DNA of 64,000 bases, taken from NCBI GenBank assembly GCA_022701365.1, contig JAKUHH010000284.1, positions 248,001 to 312,000 of the forward strand, in the 5' to 3' direction. Positions 1-10,371 of this stretch are shown in pieces (the stretch's first letter is position 1; each line of letters begins with the position of its first letter). Below the pieces are notes generated by a model. The model had not been told where the DNA came from. It saw only the letters and a list, made by a program, of their open reading frames with translations, and ran no database searches. The stretch is from Mycocentrospora acerina. Lineage: Eukaryota; Ascomycota; Dothideomycetes; Pleosporales. The position numbers were made by a program, and so were the translations under genes.

Positions 1-1276
1 TTGATCGCAGACACAAATACGTTTGCAGTCCAAATTCCAAATCTCTCTCGAGCCTACTCAAATCATCAGTATGGTATAATCGGGGGTAATATGAACTTCC
101 AGAGGCATGTAGAGTCACTTTCAGATTTACAAGAATAACAGCACTAATATTCGGATTGTAGAGATGAGCTGAAGGGTTTCTTTGACATACAGGTAAGATA
201 CTCTTTCTCTAATCGTGATGTACAGTGAGTGTTAGCTAACGTAGATTAGATATCGAAACTTTTTGAAATGATCGATAAGCAACTAGTTCGAGTCCAACAA
301 AAGCTTCCAAACGAGCAAGTCGTACGTACATCTGGAATCTTGTTTCGGAATCTGAACTGACCGATTGCAGGCTCATCTTGTTCTGTCAGGCGGCCTGGGC
401 AATTCTCCATATGTGCAAAGCTGCCTGCGCAATCAATTCGCCTCTGGAAACACGTCACACGCCAATACACAGAATCTTCAGATTCGCATTGCCCCCGACC
501 CGCAACTTGTAGTCTGCAAAGGAAATGTAGTCGACCGTGTTCAGAAGCTTAAGACCGGTCAGTCTGTGCTCAAGTGGCGCTGTTGTCGCGCGTCGTACGG
601 CACAAAGTGCAAGGTGCTTTATGATCCGCGACTCTCAGCACATATTGGACTGAATACTGAGCGTGATCCGCTCGATGGAAAGCTTTACGTTGTGAACTGT
701 ATTGATTGGTTTATCAGAAAGGTAGGCCACCCAATATCCGATGCATTTCAGTTACGGAAGGCAACTGACAACCGTAGGGCGAGGCTATTTCCAGCGACGC
801 ACCAATCGTCCAAACGTTTCGACGAAAATGTTCGCCCGCTAGCGCAAAGGACCCCAATCCATCCAGGCTCTTTCCGACCGAAGTCATATGCTCCGATGTT
901 GACAGCAGCGAGCTGCCCTACGTTATGGATCATAGTAAGCAATGACTTGTTTCCCCATCATCAAAAGCAAGCTAATAAAATCATCACAGCATGCCGCCAA
1001 ATCTGCAACGTCGAATCCGACTTCTCCTCCCTTCCGCTCAGCACGTTCAAGCTCAAGAATCGGCATTGGTGGAACTCAGGTCCCAAATACCACCGCATTG
1101 TCTTTGTTGTCAAAGTCAACCTTGGGCCCGCAGATTTGTCATTTGAATTGTGGCACAACGGCATAAAGCTTTCAAAGGACAACTCGATCAGGGTTGAATG
1201 GAAATCAGTTCCACCTCCGGGTGCCAACAAGAATTTAGTATATACGGACCTTCCCATGAGTTTGCCGGAAAATTAA
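1..1276 (+). CDS. Hsp70-like (actin-fold) ATPase, 3' part only
   Basis: Six exons can be joined in phase: 1-104, 162-192, 250-321, 371-721, 778-934 and 990-1276 (333 codons plus TAA); the 5' end lies outside the window. The joined protein has the DELKGFFD segment, DKQLVRVQQ, then the phosphate-binding loop LVLSGGLGNSPYVQ typical of the divergent fungal Hsp70-like family, which binds ATP in the actin/Hsp70 fold but lacks a canonical substrate-binding domain. Downstream come NCIDWFIRK, SSDAPIVQTFRRK and CRQICNVESDFSSL, all expected for the family. The raw frame from 371 stays open through two introns (722-777, 935-989), so a single-ORF call would mistranslate the middle. The first intron (105-161) needs a GC donor. 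Biological role of these proteins is largely unknown. Confidence 0.85.
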
Positions 1277-2327
1277 GGGTTGGTGATGTGCGCTGCAAGA
1301 CTAGGGATGAGAGTGGCAAGATTAGTTGAAGTGAACGTGACGAAATGGAGAATCCGTTGTAAGTGAATATCTAATAAGATGAACAACATATTTTTTTCCC
1401 GACGTAAGTGGCATACAACTACTTAGATCGGTATTAGATTAATTTTTTGAACGATTTCTACATCAATATTTTCCGCTTGGCGAAATCCACCTACAGTAGA
1501 TCTTGCTCTTGCTTTGCAAAAAGACTGTTTTCAATTTGTGCCTACACTGTTACTCCATTAATATTGTTGTTCCCTATCCGTGCACACCCTTTATTGTTAG
1601 GTCCTGCTGTTCTATTTGTGTTATTGCTGCTCTAACCTGTCATTTTCTGCCCCTGAAACCCTTGTTCAATCTATCCTGCACAGACGGTGATTGAAGCTTA
1701 CACATGAGCCCTGACTGCAGTTGGAGCTCATACATGAGCCTCAATTGAAGCTCACACGCGAGATTTGACTGACCACACATTAACTGCGATGGAGGCTTGC
1801 AAGCGAGACTTGACTAACCTAACATTAGTTGTAGTCGAAGGTTACTCAGGGATATATTTTTTCATCACATGTATAAATCATTATCCAATGCGAATTGTAA
1901 TAGCGGTTTCTTTAAATTTTTACGATGAAACTAGTTTACTACTACTTTGTTTCTTTATACTGAGCACTTGCTTCATTTGGCATTGTAAGCAACCTCTCAG
2001 TTCTCTGAACTGGACTTGCTGGTCAACATATAGGCATGTTTACTCGTTAGGGCAGAGGGGAAACATGTACCAGAAATGCGTTGAATTAAATGATTCGATC
2101 AATTCCCCAAGTATGCTCTTATTTCAGCAAAGTCTTCCATATCGCATGTTCAAGCTACAATTCCAGGTAGGACATGGACGTCGACATTAGCATCCAACCC
2201 TACGCACGGTCCCCACGGGCCGGTCCGAACAAGTCCGCACAAATCCGCCGCGCGGGCGCCCGCCATATCAGCAATTCCCCATGTCCCAAGCTCCTCGCTC
2301 GCTCGCCCGTCCGCCCGCTTGACGACA
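1277..2327. other. Intergenic, with degenerate tandem repeat
   Basis: No convincing gene. AT-rich after the Hsp70-like stop. A degenerate tandem repeat occupies about 1690-1834. The last 150 bp before the next gene is GC-rich and probably its promoter/leader. Confidence 0.5.
1690..1834. repeat. Degenerate tandem repeat, about four units
   Basis: Units start near 1690, 1721, 1745 and 1790 and share a TTGRAGCTYAYACRYGAG-like core. The last two units are each 45 bp and also share TTGACT..CC..ACATTA. Divergence between units suggests an old array. Confidence 0.5.
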
Positions 2328-3554
2328 ATGCCGCGCCCCTGCCAACGCCGTCGTGCCACGGCCGCGCAACGAAACCCAAACCCCAAATCCAAGTCGAAAG
2401 CAAAGCCGCAGCCGAAAACAAAGTCGGTCGCACCGCCCACGATCCGCCATAAGGCGCGCCAAAAAGCTATCCACAATGCGCGTCGCGCGCAGAACCGACG
2501 CGAGACGGACGAGTTTGCAGCAGCGTCAGCGCGGGGCAACAACTTTGGGGTGCTGCATGGGTTCCGATCGGGCAGCCAGTACGATGCCATTGCGCTGGAC
2601 GACGATGCGCTGGAGGACGGTGAAGTGAGCAATGACGCGGCGGATTCGAATTCGAATTCAGACTCGGACTCAGACAGCATGGACACGGATTCGACTACAG
2701 ACTCGGATGGGGGCGGGGAAATGATGATCAATGTGCAGGAGTTCCGGGGGAAGGTGGGGACGAGGGAGGTCATGTTTACCGAGGGCGAGGCCGTGGGGGT
2801 GTACCGCGAGCTGTGGCACATGGGGTTCCCGCTGCTGGGCAAGGGGTGGGGGAAGTACGGGCCAGACGGCGAGAGAGCTGGGCAGGCAAGCGCGGTCGAG
2901 ATGCAGGTGCAGGTGCACGTCGAGACGGCGCGAGTTGCGCACGGGACGGGCCTGGAGCCGTATGCGCGTCTGGCGTTTAGCAGGTCGGACACGAGGGTTG
3001 GATCGGGTGCTGATAGCGCGCTGGGTTCCTCGTCGAGGGCCCCGTCACACGCTGCACAGCGGAAGCCCGCGAACACGGCGCCAAAACGCGCAAAGAGCAC
3101 GGCACCACCGCCCTACCACCCTGCACATGACTACGTCTTCGACTTTGGCGCCCACCGAGGCAAGTCCTTTGCGGATGCACCAGAGAACTATCTGCGCACA
3201 ATAGGCGGCCAGTCCATGGTCTTTGACGGCCGGCACAAGGGGTTGAAGGAGGCGTTTGATTACTACAGGCCTGGTCGACGCAGCACCATCGAGGACGACG
3301 CACCCCAATTCCAGGAATACCAGCAGCCACCACCCCAATTTCTGGCACCACGTGTTGCCACGGATGCTCGTTGGGAAGACTACCAGCTGCCAAAGGGGCG
3401 CTGGCTGGGCAAGACACTCGACCAAGTGCCCGAGGACTACCTCAGGACCCTTGAGGGGATGCTGGTCCGCGACCAGGTTGCTTGGAAGGGTCTGAAAGTC
3501 GCCATGGTGGACTTCAACGCGAGGACAGGAAGAGAGGGCAAGCTGCGCGGTTGA
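2328..3554 (+). CDS. Protein with two GxxxGK-VP-YL (DUF3820-like) modules
   Basis: Single exon, 408 aa from the ATG at 2328; open codons upstream have no ATG. The N-terminus is strongly basic (repeated K/R-P-K), followed by an acidic Ser/Asp run near residues 106-125 (many DSDSDS). Two copies of one module follow: residues 269-316 (YVFDFGAHRGKSFADAPENY) and 352-395 (YQLPKGRWLGKTLDQVPEDY). Each ends in a short helix-like tail of the form KGLKxA. The pattern Y-x-x-x-x-G-x-x-x-G-K-x-x-x-x-x-P-x-x-Y-L resembles the small DUF3820-type domain; that assignment is from memory of the motif. The next gene downstream is a paralogue, also sharing a VMFTxxEAV segment before its modules. Basic plus acidic tracts suggest a nuclear protein; function is not known. 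Confidence 0.8.
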   Translation: MPRPCQRRRATAAQRNPNPKSKSKAKPQPKTKSVAPPTIRHKARQKAIHNARRAQNRRETDEFAAASARGNNFGVLHGFRSGSQYDAIALDDDALEDGEVSNDAADSNSNSDSDSDSMDTDSTTDSDGGGEMMINVQEFRGKVGTREVMFTEGEAVGVYRELWHMGFPLLGKGWGKYGPDGERAGQASAVEMQVQVHVETARVAHGTGLEPYARLAFSRSDTRVGSGADSALGSSSRAPSHAAQRKPANTAPKRAKSTAPPPYHPAHDYVFDFGAHRGKSFADAPENYLRTIGGQSMVFDGRHKGLKEAFDYYRPGRRSTIEDDAPQFQEYQQPPPQFLAPRVATDARWEDYQLPKGRWLGKTLDQVPEDYLRTLEGMLVRDQVAWKGLKVAMVDFNARTGREGKLRG

Positions 3555-3824
3555 GTTCTGGCTAATCTAATCGACGCATCCACCAGAATACCCACAACAC
3601 ACAATGCAGATTCGAAGTGGCAATCGGAAGTCACGTTGAAAACAGCCAGGCTTTTCCGTGATGCAATTTGGCGTAGACCGCTGTTGAGCATTTCATGCCC
3701 TCCTGCTGTTGACGCGTAGTTGACTGGCGTCCGTGCGTACATTTTTTCGAGAGCAACCTCACCATCCTCACCTCGTCATGTTCTCAACTCCCCTATCACT
3801 TCCACATCGCCACGCCGCAACGCA

Positions 3825-5864
3825 ATGCACACTCGCTCGGGAAAGCAGCTGCTGGACCTGGCCGCGACGTCCAAACGCAAGCGGAAGTCGGTGGCTAAGC
3901 TCGAGCAGCTACCTGATGGCGAGGTGTCACAAGCGCTGCAGCCCTTACGTAAGCGGCAAAGGAACGGTCCAACATCGACGTCAGCATTGCCGGCCCAGTC
4001 AACATCGCATTGTGATGATAACATCGCAGTGATTCTTGGTAGGGATAACACGTCGACCAAAACACCACCGGTCCAGCTAGCTTCTCAATCCAACGCTTCC
4101 ATTGTCCCAGACAGCAGCATCTCCCGCCAACCTCCAGGTCCTGCAGTAGAAGATTTATTGAACATTATCCGCGATGTTTCCCTCAACTCCTACACTTGCT
4201 CTGCTGTCCGAAACTATCTTCAAAGCCGTAGTCGAGCATTCAGAAAACTTTGTCAGAGAGATGCTGAACACAAGGCGCTTCTAGTGATCCAGGAGCTGAA
4301 GAAAGCCGGTGTCATTCTAGACCATCCTACAAATACTCAAGTTAAATTCGAGGACAGTCCAATTGAGAAAGAATATGGGGAGCGACAGGGGCTGGCTATT
4401 GGAGACGACGATGACGATGACGATAATTCACGGTATGCAATAGGCCGTCGACAGGTGGGAGAAAGGAAGGCGACTAGGCCAGCAGTTATGAAGCCAAGCG
4501 CGGAATTAATCTTTCAGGAGAGGGAAGAGCAGGATGATGATTCAGATGTAGCGATAAGTCATGTAAGAGCGAAAGTTTCGAGATCAACTCTTGCTCGTCT
4601 AAAGCGAGCTGAGTTGCCGCGCAATCCGATCCCTGCCCTTCAAGCCAAGGTGAAGAAAAAGAGGCTGCGAAACCCGCTCGCTTCTCAAAACGATGATTTC
4701 GTCTACGAAGTAGTTGAGATGGACTCTTTAAATGGCGACCATATCAGTGGGGTGGCAGGGAAACAATCAGGCAAGACAACAAATTGGAACATGGAAGCGG
4801 CGAGAGATGAAGTCAACCAGCAGGAGAGGTCGAAGGGCAACCAAAATAAACGTGAAAGAGATGAAGCAAGAGCTTTAGCTATCGTCGCACAGGAAAAGGA
4901 GTCATCGAAGACTGCACGTGGAGACGTCATGTTCACTGTCTCCGAGGCAGTTCAGTTCTTGGCACGTCTTGACGAGAACACTGTAACGCCATCTGCCATG
5001 ACCGAAGAAATCAAAACTGGCGAGTTCCTATCATACCCAGTGGAGAAACCTTATCACTTGGGAGCCATGGGTCGATATGGCAAAGAAGCATTCGTCTCTA
5101 ACACCAGACGCATGTCTGCGCCATCACTTCCCTCTTCGGTGACGTCCATGCCACAGTATGGGCATGATGGGTCTGTCGATACTCCGAGTAATAGTGCTTT
5201 GTCACACCCAACACCACTCTTCCAGGCCAGCCGCCACAACAAATATCGCATGCCGACTGGCCCATATGCAGGATACACCTTCAAGTCTGTTCCCCACAGC
5301 TACCTGCGATTGCTGCAAGCAAATCCTATAGAGTTCGAACAATATGAGGGGCTGCGTGAAGTGTTCGATTCCTGCTGGCCAACCGGAATGCCTGACCCCA
5401 GCCCTGTCACATACAGGTTTAGCTTTGGGCCGCACCTGGGTAGAAAACTGGAAGATGTTCCTGAAGAATACCGACTAGAGCTTGAAGCCAGCGAAGAAGT
5501 GAAGCACCCCAAATCGCGCCATCTTAAAAGCCTGGCGGCAGCCTTAAAATTTCAAAAGTCGAAACATGATGGCACAAGTAGTGTCGTAAACTCTTCACTC
5601 ACTACAGACATGGCCACCGACGACACACACACTTTGACAGCCCCCACGGTCAAACCAAACCCAAGACGTAATCCCAAGACCTACCGTGGTCATGTCCCTT
5701 TTGTTTTCGAACATGGTCGATGGGCAGGCGTCAATATCGACACCGTCCCAAAGCACTACCTTTTACAACTACAAGAGCACCCCGACGAACTTGCCAAGCA
5801 CCAAGGCCTTCAAGAAACTCTCCAGCTTCGATTTCCCGATGGTTTACGCACACAGGTAAACTAA
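3825..5864 (+). CDS. Paralogue with three GxxxGK-VP-YL-type modules, probably truncated
   Basis: Single exon from the ATG at 3825 (MHTRSGKQLLDL), 679 aa to the TAA at 5862-5864. A basic N-terminus and an acidic stretch (DDDDDDD near residue 203) precede a VMFTVSEAV segment shared with the upstream gene. Three module copies are seen: from residue 474 (YRMPTGPYAGYTFKSVPHSY), 530 (YRFSFGPHLGRKLEDVPEEY) and 624 (VPFVFEHGRWAGVNIDTVPK). The second and third keep only part of the G-K core. In-frame coding for a further, better-conserved module continues after the stop (see next entry). It lies 270 bp from the paralogue in the same orientation, consistent with tandem duplication. A nuclear role is a guess from composition. 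Confidence 0.78.
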   Translation: MHTRSGKQLLDLAATSKRKRKSVAKLEQLPDGEVSQALQPLRKRQRNGPTSTSALPAQSTSHCDDNIAVILGRDNTSTKTPPVQLASQSNASIVPDSSISRQPPGPAVEDLLNIIRDVSLNSYTCSAVRNYLQSRSRAFRKLCQRDAEHKALLVIQELKKAGVILDHPTNTQVKFEDSPIEKEYGERQGLAIGDDDDDDDNSRYAIGRRQVGERKATRPAVMKPSAELIFQEREEQDDDSDVAISHVRAKVSRSTLARLKRAELPRNPIPALQAKVKKKRLRNPLASQNDDFVYEVVEMDSLNGDHISGVAGKQSGKTTNWNMEAARDEVNQQERSKGNQNKRERDEARALAIVAQEKESSKTARGDVMFTVSEAVQFLARLDENTVTPSAMTEEIKTGEFLSYPVEKPYHLGAMGRYGKEAFVSNTRRMSAPSLPSSVTSMPQYGHDGSVDTPSNSALSHPTPLFQASRHNKYRMPTGPYAGYTFKSVPHSYLRLLQANPIEFEQYEGLREVFDSCWPTGMPDPSPVTYRFSFGPHLGRKLEDVPEEYRLELEASEEVKHPKSRHLKSLAAALKFQKSKHDGTSSVVNSSLTTDMATDDTHTLTAPTVKPNPRRNPKTYRGHVPFVFEHGRWAGVNIDTVPKHYLLQLQEHPDELAKHQGLQETLQLRFPDGLRTQVN

Positions 5865-6035
5865 AAACTGAAGAGTGGCTGCTACTCTGGTAAAACGCTA
5901 GACGAGGTTCCCGAGGACTACGTTACAGAGCTTGAAAAGTCAGCAACGGGCAAGTCGCTAAAGCGGGCGTTGAAGTACTATTTCAAGGAGAAGGAAAAAC
6001 AAGGGTCGAGAGATGCAGGTTCAAAGCCGATTTAA
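5865..6035 (+). pseudogene. In-frame module remnant beyond the stop codon
   Basis: Directly after the TAA at 5862-5864 the same frame stays open for 56 codons to TAA 6033-6035. It encodes KLKSGCYSGKTLDEVPEDYV, then a KSLKRALKYYF tail: the closest match in the window to the second module of the upstream gene (YQLPKGRWLGKTLDQVPEDY). The stop sits exactly where the module's leading Tyr belongs (TAA for TAT or TAC). Either a recent nonsense mutation, readthrough, or a sequencing error. Confidence 0.7.
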
Positions 6036-7502
6036 GTTGATAGCTTACTCCATGATCCTAGGGGTAGGTGTGTGCTTGTAATCCAACACCAAGCACAGAT
6101 TTCGAGATTGCGAGACGTTGCCTCGGTATGGGCAAAGGAATATATGACTAATCAACGTTGCATTCAAAGTGTTTGTAGATGTATAATATCAAAACTCATA
6201 AAATTCAAACAAGACACTTCAATCAGGATCCCAAGACGCAAAACAAGGGGTGGTATAGCTGACAGTGGGGAAAGATGGCCGGGGACGAGGCCTCTAGATC
6301 CGATTAGCGCACCCGGCCATTCCCCGGGGCCCCACCGAAAGCGCTGTCAAAGCTTCCCTCAACCTCAAACGAATGTCAAACCAGCATTTGGCGGATTGTT
6401 ACCATGACTCGTTCAATCTTACTCCCTCTACACAAACAAGAGTTTCTCTCATTGAGCCTCATTTTCTCTGATCAATAACGCGGCATACGACATGATTCAC
6501 ATCAAACAACAGCTTGTAACACTCACGATGAGATCGACATACGGCGGTATAGTGGACATTGCATATACAAGGGGATAGCCCCGCGGTATTAGTAACCATG
6601 GTCTTAGTGAATCCTTCCACCTGACTTGCTCATCAAATGTCCGAGTCTATCATTGGTCAAGGTTGTTCATTTGGAATCTCTCTAGGATACACCACATCAG
6701 GCACATACGACCCGCATTCGCTCATCGTGTATCAGCCTCAAAACACCTCAATTCTGCTTACGATCGCTATCATAAAGAACACGCTGTGCCTCTGATATAC
6801 TGACATCGGGTTGTGACATTTGATCACGACACGTCTAACATGGGAACTCGAACATACTCCTCTCACCAACACAGCATGGCATGTACGGACAATGGTAAAT
6901 CGGCAGCCCCTCACACACACACGCGATTCACCGAATACCCCGCGATAGCGCCATCCATATATATGAGAGGCTCAACGTCTGACAAGTCATGGCAATGTTT
7001 CGCGGTCTCACGTGGCCTGGTCCACTAACGGCATCCGACGTTACAATTCCGGTAAAATTAAATTAAACTCTTACAAGCGCAACCGCTCACGAGCCACCCG
7101 GGTATATGAACCCACCATGCCAACATGTCTTGGAAGGCAAACACAATATCGGGTTAAATTGTTTTTTCTTTTGTCTAGTCATGTAGCTGATCACGACAGT
7201 CGTTACTGCATTACATCGAGTATGAGACAACTAAGCAGCCAATCATATCGACCATGGGCGAAACTCTTTGAGACAGGAACTGGTGTTCAAGAAGAAATTT
7301 GAAGTCCTTGGTACTACCCTCCATAAAGTGATTCGGAAGATACGGTCCGTATGTCGTCAAGAACGCTGGAGTGACAGTGTGAAGTCTTGGAAAGCAGTTT
7401 GGAGGTATATAAAGAAACAAAACTTCATTCCACATCATCAGTATCAGCCTCTTCACTTTCATTCTTTCCACTCAGCTATCAATCCATTTCACCGCCACCA
7501 AC
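6036..7502. other. Intergenic, AA9 upstream region
   Basis: No supported gene; ORFs here are short and without recognisable motifs. A GC-rich island at about 6240-6340 contains GTGGGG and CCCCAC boxes. The right end is the promoter of the LPMO gene. Confidence 0.5.
7406..7413 (+). promoter_or_regulatory. TATA box of the AA9 gene
   Basis: TATATAAA about 90 bp upstream of the ATG at 7503, followed by a CT-rich leader. Confidence 0.6.
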
Positions 7503-8359
7503 ATGTACGGTTCTGCTGCTCTCATTGGCGCTCTCGCCCTCCTCCTTGATACCGCATCTGCCCATGGCTTCATCAAGAGTCTTGTAATCAACGGCAAGTC
7601 CACTGCCGGCTCTGACCCTGTGTGGTTCTACTCTCCTGCCAACAGTCGCCCCCAGACCGCTGGCTGGGATTCCTTGAACCAGGACAACGGTTTCGTGGAA
7701 CCCGCTGCTTTCGGCACCGCAGACATCAATTGCCACAAGAGCGCGACTGCAGGCAGGCTCTACGCAGATGTGAAGGCTGGAGACACAATCCAGTTTGTGT
7801 GGAACACCTGGCCCGACAGCCACAAGGGACCCATCATCAACTACATTGCTCCCTGCAACGGTATGCGCACATTTCCCTCCAATAAATATAGATGGAACTA
7901 ACCTACTCCCCAAAGGTGACTGCACGACCCTCACTCCCTCCGCCCTCCGCTGGTCCAAGTTCTCCCAAGTAGGCCTCAGCGGCACCACCTGGTACGTCTC
8001 TTCCAATACCCCCTAATCTCACACACATGTTAACCCCCTCGCCCCACAGGCCCACCGACACCCTCATCTCAAGCGGCTTCACGACCTCGACCGTGCTCCC
8101 CAAGAACCTCAAAGCCGGCAACTACGTCATCCGCCACGAGATCATCGCCCTGCACGGCGCCTCGAGCGACAACGGCGCACAAATCTACCCGCAGTGCCTT
8201 AACCTCAAGGTTTCTGGCTCCGGGACTGTGGCGCCAACGGCTGGTATTGCGGGTACGTCGCTGTACAAGAGGACGGACGCGGGGATTCTGTACAACCTTT
8301 ACACTGGCCAGACGACCTACCCAATCCCTGGGCCGGCGCTGTGGACGGCGGCGAACTAG
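7503..8359 (+). CDS. Secreted AA9 lytic polysaccharide monooxygenase
   Basis: Three exons (7503-7860, 7916-7991, 8050-8359) give 247 aa. Residues 1-20 are a signal peptide ending TASA, so mature His21 is the N-terminal copper ligand of the histidine brace. His107 in WPDSHKGP is the second ligand; Gln189 and Tyr191 in GAQIYPQC and the second-shell His180 have the spacing expected of AA9. The family is a copper enzyme that oxidatively cleaves cellulose or related glucans outside the cell, using electrons from partners such as GMC dehydrogenases. No cellulose-binding module is present: the C-terminus ends shortly after the catalytic domain. A TATA box lies about 90 bp upstream. Confidence 0.95.
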
Positions 8360-9723
8360 AGTGGAGCGGGAAAGTGGATAGCAGGGGTGTAAAGATGGGA
8401 GATGGAGGATGGGGCAGAAAAGAAGACACTCGCTTGTTAAACTGTAAATATTTTTATTCTGCTGGTGTGGGACAAAGTCTCGCCGCGCTGGGTAGGTGGG
8501 TTTTTGCAAAGGTGGGGGAATCTCAGCTTTGCACCACATTCGCACAGTCATTTTTGGATCCAGGCTTCCCCCTTTTTTGGGAGAGGAGAATTTTGTAAAT
8601 ACATTTTTTCACCTGCATTGTTTGCCTTGACTTGACTTGACTAGCCTTTGCACATCTCCCACCAGCCGCATTTCCTACTAGTTTCTTATGATATTTGTTT
8701 ATAAAATAGGGAAAGTTGACAAAAGCTGCCGGTCCCTTCGCCCCCCCTCCCCACTCTCCCCCCTCGTGTGGACCCTTCATTCCAGAACAAAAAAAATCGC
8801 TATTTTTTCTCACAAATAGCAACCTCTTGGCTTCTTCTCTCTACTACTCCTATTCCTTGTGCGTGCGATAGCGCGAATGTATTAGCGTGGAGCGAAGGAG
8901 GTGGGGCGGGAAGAAAAATTATGGTTGCGACGGCGTTTGGTGGGAACAAAGGCTTAATCTAAAAGTAAAAAAAGACGGTAAGTGGTGCGGCTTAGATCTT
9001 GTGCTGAGTTGTTGCTGGTGATTTAATGTTCAAGGGACTTTTTTTCAAAATTCAGTGTTTACTGTTTGTGTGGTTGTGTGGTTGTGTGGATGTAATGGTA
9101 TTTCTTTTGTTTCTTATTGAGGTGTTTTTTGGGTTTTGAGAGTTTTTTTTTTTGGTAGGAGTGGGTTTTGGCGGGGGAGGCGCGGACTTAGTTAAGTTAA
9201 GTTAAGTGTTGTGGTTGTGGTGGGGGCGAACCGAGGGGATTTGTTAAGATTTGTCGTTGTTTTAAGGGAGGCGTTTTTTAGAGTGAGGAAGGAGGGTCTG
9301 GGGACGGCTTTTGCAAACGCGGGTGAGGGGGTGGCTATTTCTAAGGTGGGGTGGATAGCTGGCGGAGTGGGTTGTTGCTTCTCAGTTCTCTATTCAATCG
9401 GCTAGCGTGGGTTATCAAGAAAATTAATGATTTTTTTGGTGTGTTTTAAGGCAAATCAGCGTCTGGAGTGTCTTCTGTTTTTGCTTCATAATGGGTCACT
9501 TAATTTTATTTGATTGTTTGTTTTGTAAAGATGTGGTTTGGGATGATCATGATCTCTTGCCATATTCTTATTTGGAAAGTTCGGCCTACTAGCTAGTGAC
9601 TCCCCTTCCAATTCGAAGACTTTGATTTCCACTCTCCTCCAAATTTTCGTCTATATGTTCTTCTTTTCAACTCAGAATCTGTTCATCTTCAAATGAAGGT
9701 CAGAAGACGCGAATTGATCTTCA
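8360..9723. other. Intergenic with short microsatellites
   Basis: No supported gene. G/T-rich on the plus strand. Holds three short tandem repeats: (CTTGA)n near 8627-8643, (GTGTGGTT)n near 9066-9088 and (GTTAA)n near 9191-9205. Confidence 0.5.
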
Positions 9724-10371
9724 ATGCGGCGGAGACACGATAACTACAGTGGCCTACCACGGCTCGAGCACATAATGACAAACACTCCAAATTGCCCACT
9801 GCTATCTACCCATATCGTTGTACATACCAAAGAAAACGAACTACTGGCTTTGGATCTCAAGGCTCCAGCATATCACATCTTTGTGACTCCATGTCAGCTC
9901 ACAAAAATCTGCGCTATTTATGGTTACCAGCTACCAAAATTCCGGAATCGCCGTCCTATTGGTGTTGCCATCATCGAATGGATTGATCAATTTCTCCACA
10001 ACCCTATCGAATTGAAAGTCAAGTCCTTCGAGGATCAAGAAACCACCTTCATGGCCAATCAGATCCGGAAAAACGCGAAGAGAAACAGACAAGAAGTTCC
10101 GAGTCGGAAGGAAGCATATGCTATGTCATATCTGGTCATGCTTACGCATAACATCATCGATATATGTGTACAGCAAAAAGTATATCGAGTCCAGAGTGAG
10201 GCACACTTTGACATTGTTTGTGGACCATCGAGAAGAGGCATTAAAGCTTCGCTACATCTGAAATCTAAGGAAGATGTAATTGCGCAAGGGCTGGGGGAAG
10301 ATCACTTTAAGGCAATGTGGGCGTTGAGGGAGGTGGTGAGCAATAAGCAATATGGACAGAAGTTAGTGTAA
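9724..10371 (+). CDS. Hypothetical protein, 215 aa
   Basis: Uninterrupted 215-codon ORF from ATG 9724; a second in-frame ATG at 9775 (MTNTPNCPLL) is an alternative start. I do not recognise a family. There is no signal peptide or membrane segment. The middle is basic (NQIRKNAKRNRQEVPSRKE), and the predicted fold would be mixed. It stands alone between two gaps, in the same orientation as its neighbours. Length and amino-acid composition favour a real gene, but a remnant of a larger one is possible. Confidence 0.5.
   Translation: MRRRHDNYSGLPRLEHIMTNTPNCPLLSTHIVVHTKENELLALDLKAPAYHIFVTPCQLTKICAIYGYQLPKFRNRRPIGVAIIEWIDQFLHNPIELKVKSFEDQETTFMANQIRKNAKRNRQEVPSRKEAYAMSYLVMLTHNIIDICVQQKVYRVQSEAHFDIVCGPSRRGIKASLHLKSKEDVIAQGLGEDHFKAMWALREVVSNKQYGQKLV

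Noticed and set aside
365..1276. Single uninterrupted 303-aa protein
   Set aside because: The open frame crosses two introns (722-777 and 935-989). The conserved segment SSDAPIVQTFRRK..SSELPYVMDH is in another frame and is recovered only by splicing.
5856..5873. 18-nt intron removing the stop after the third module (GTAAAC..GAAG)
   Set aside because: It keeps frame and ends in AG but is far shorter than any spliceosomal intron in the window (about 50 nt).
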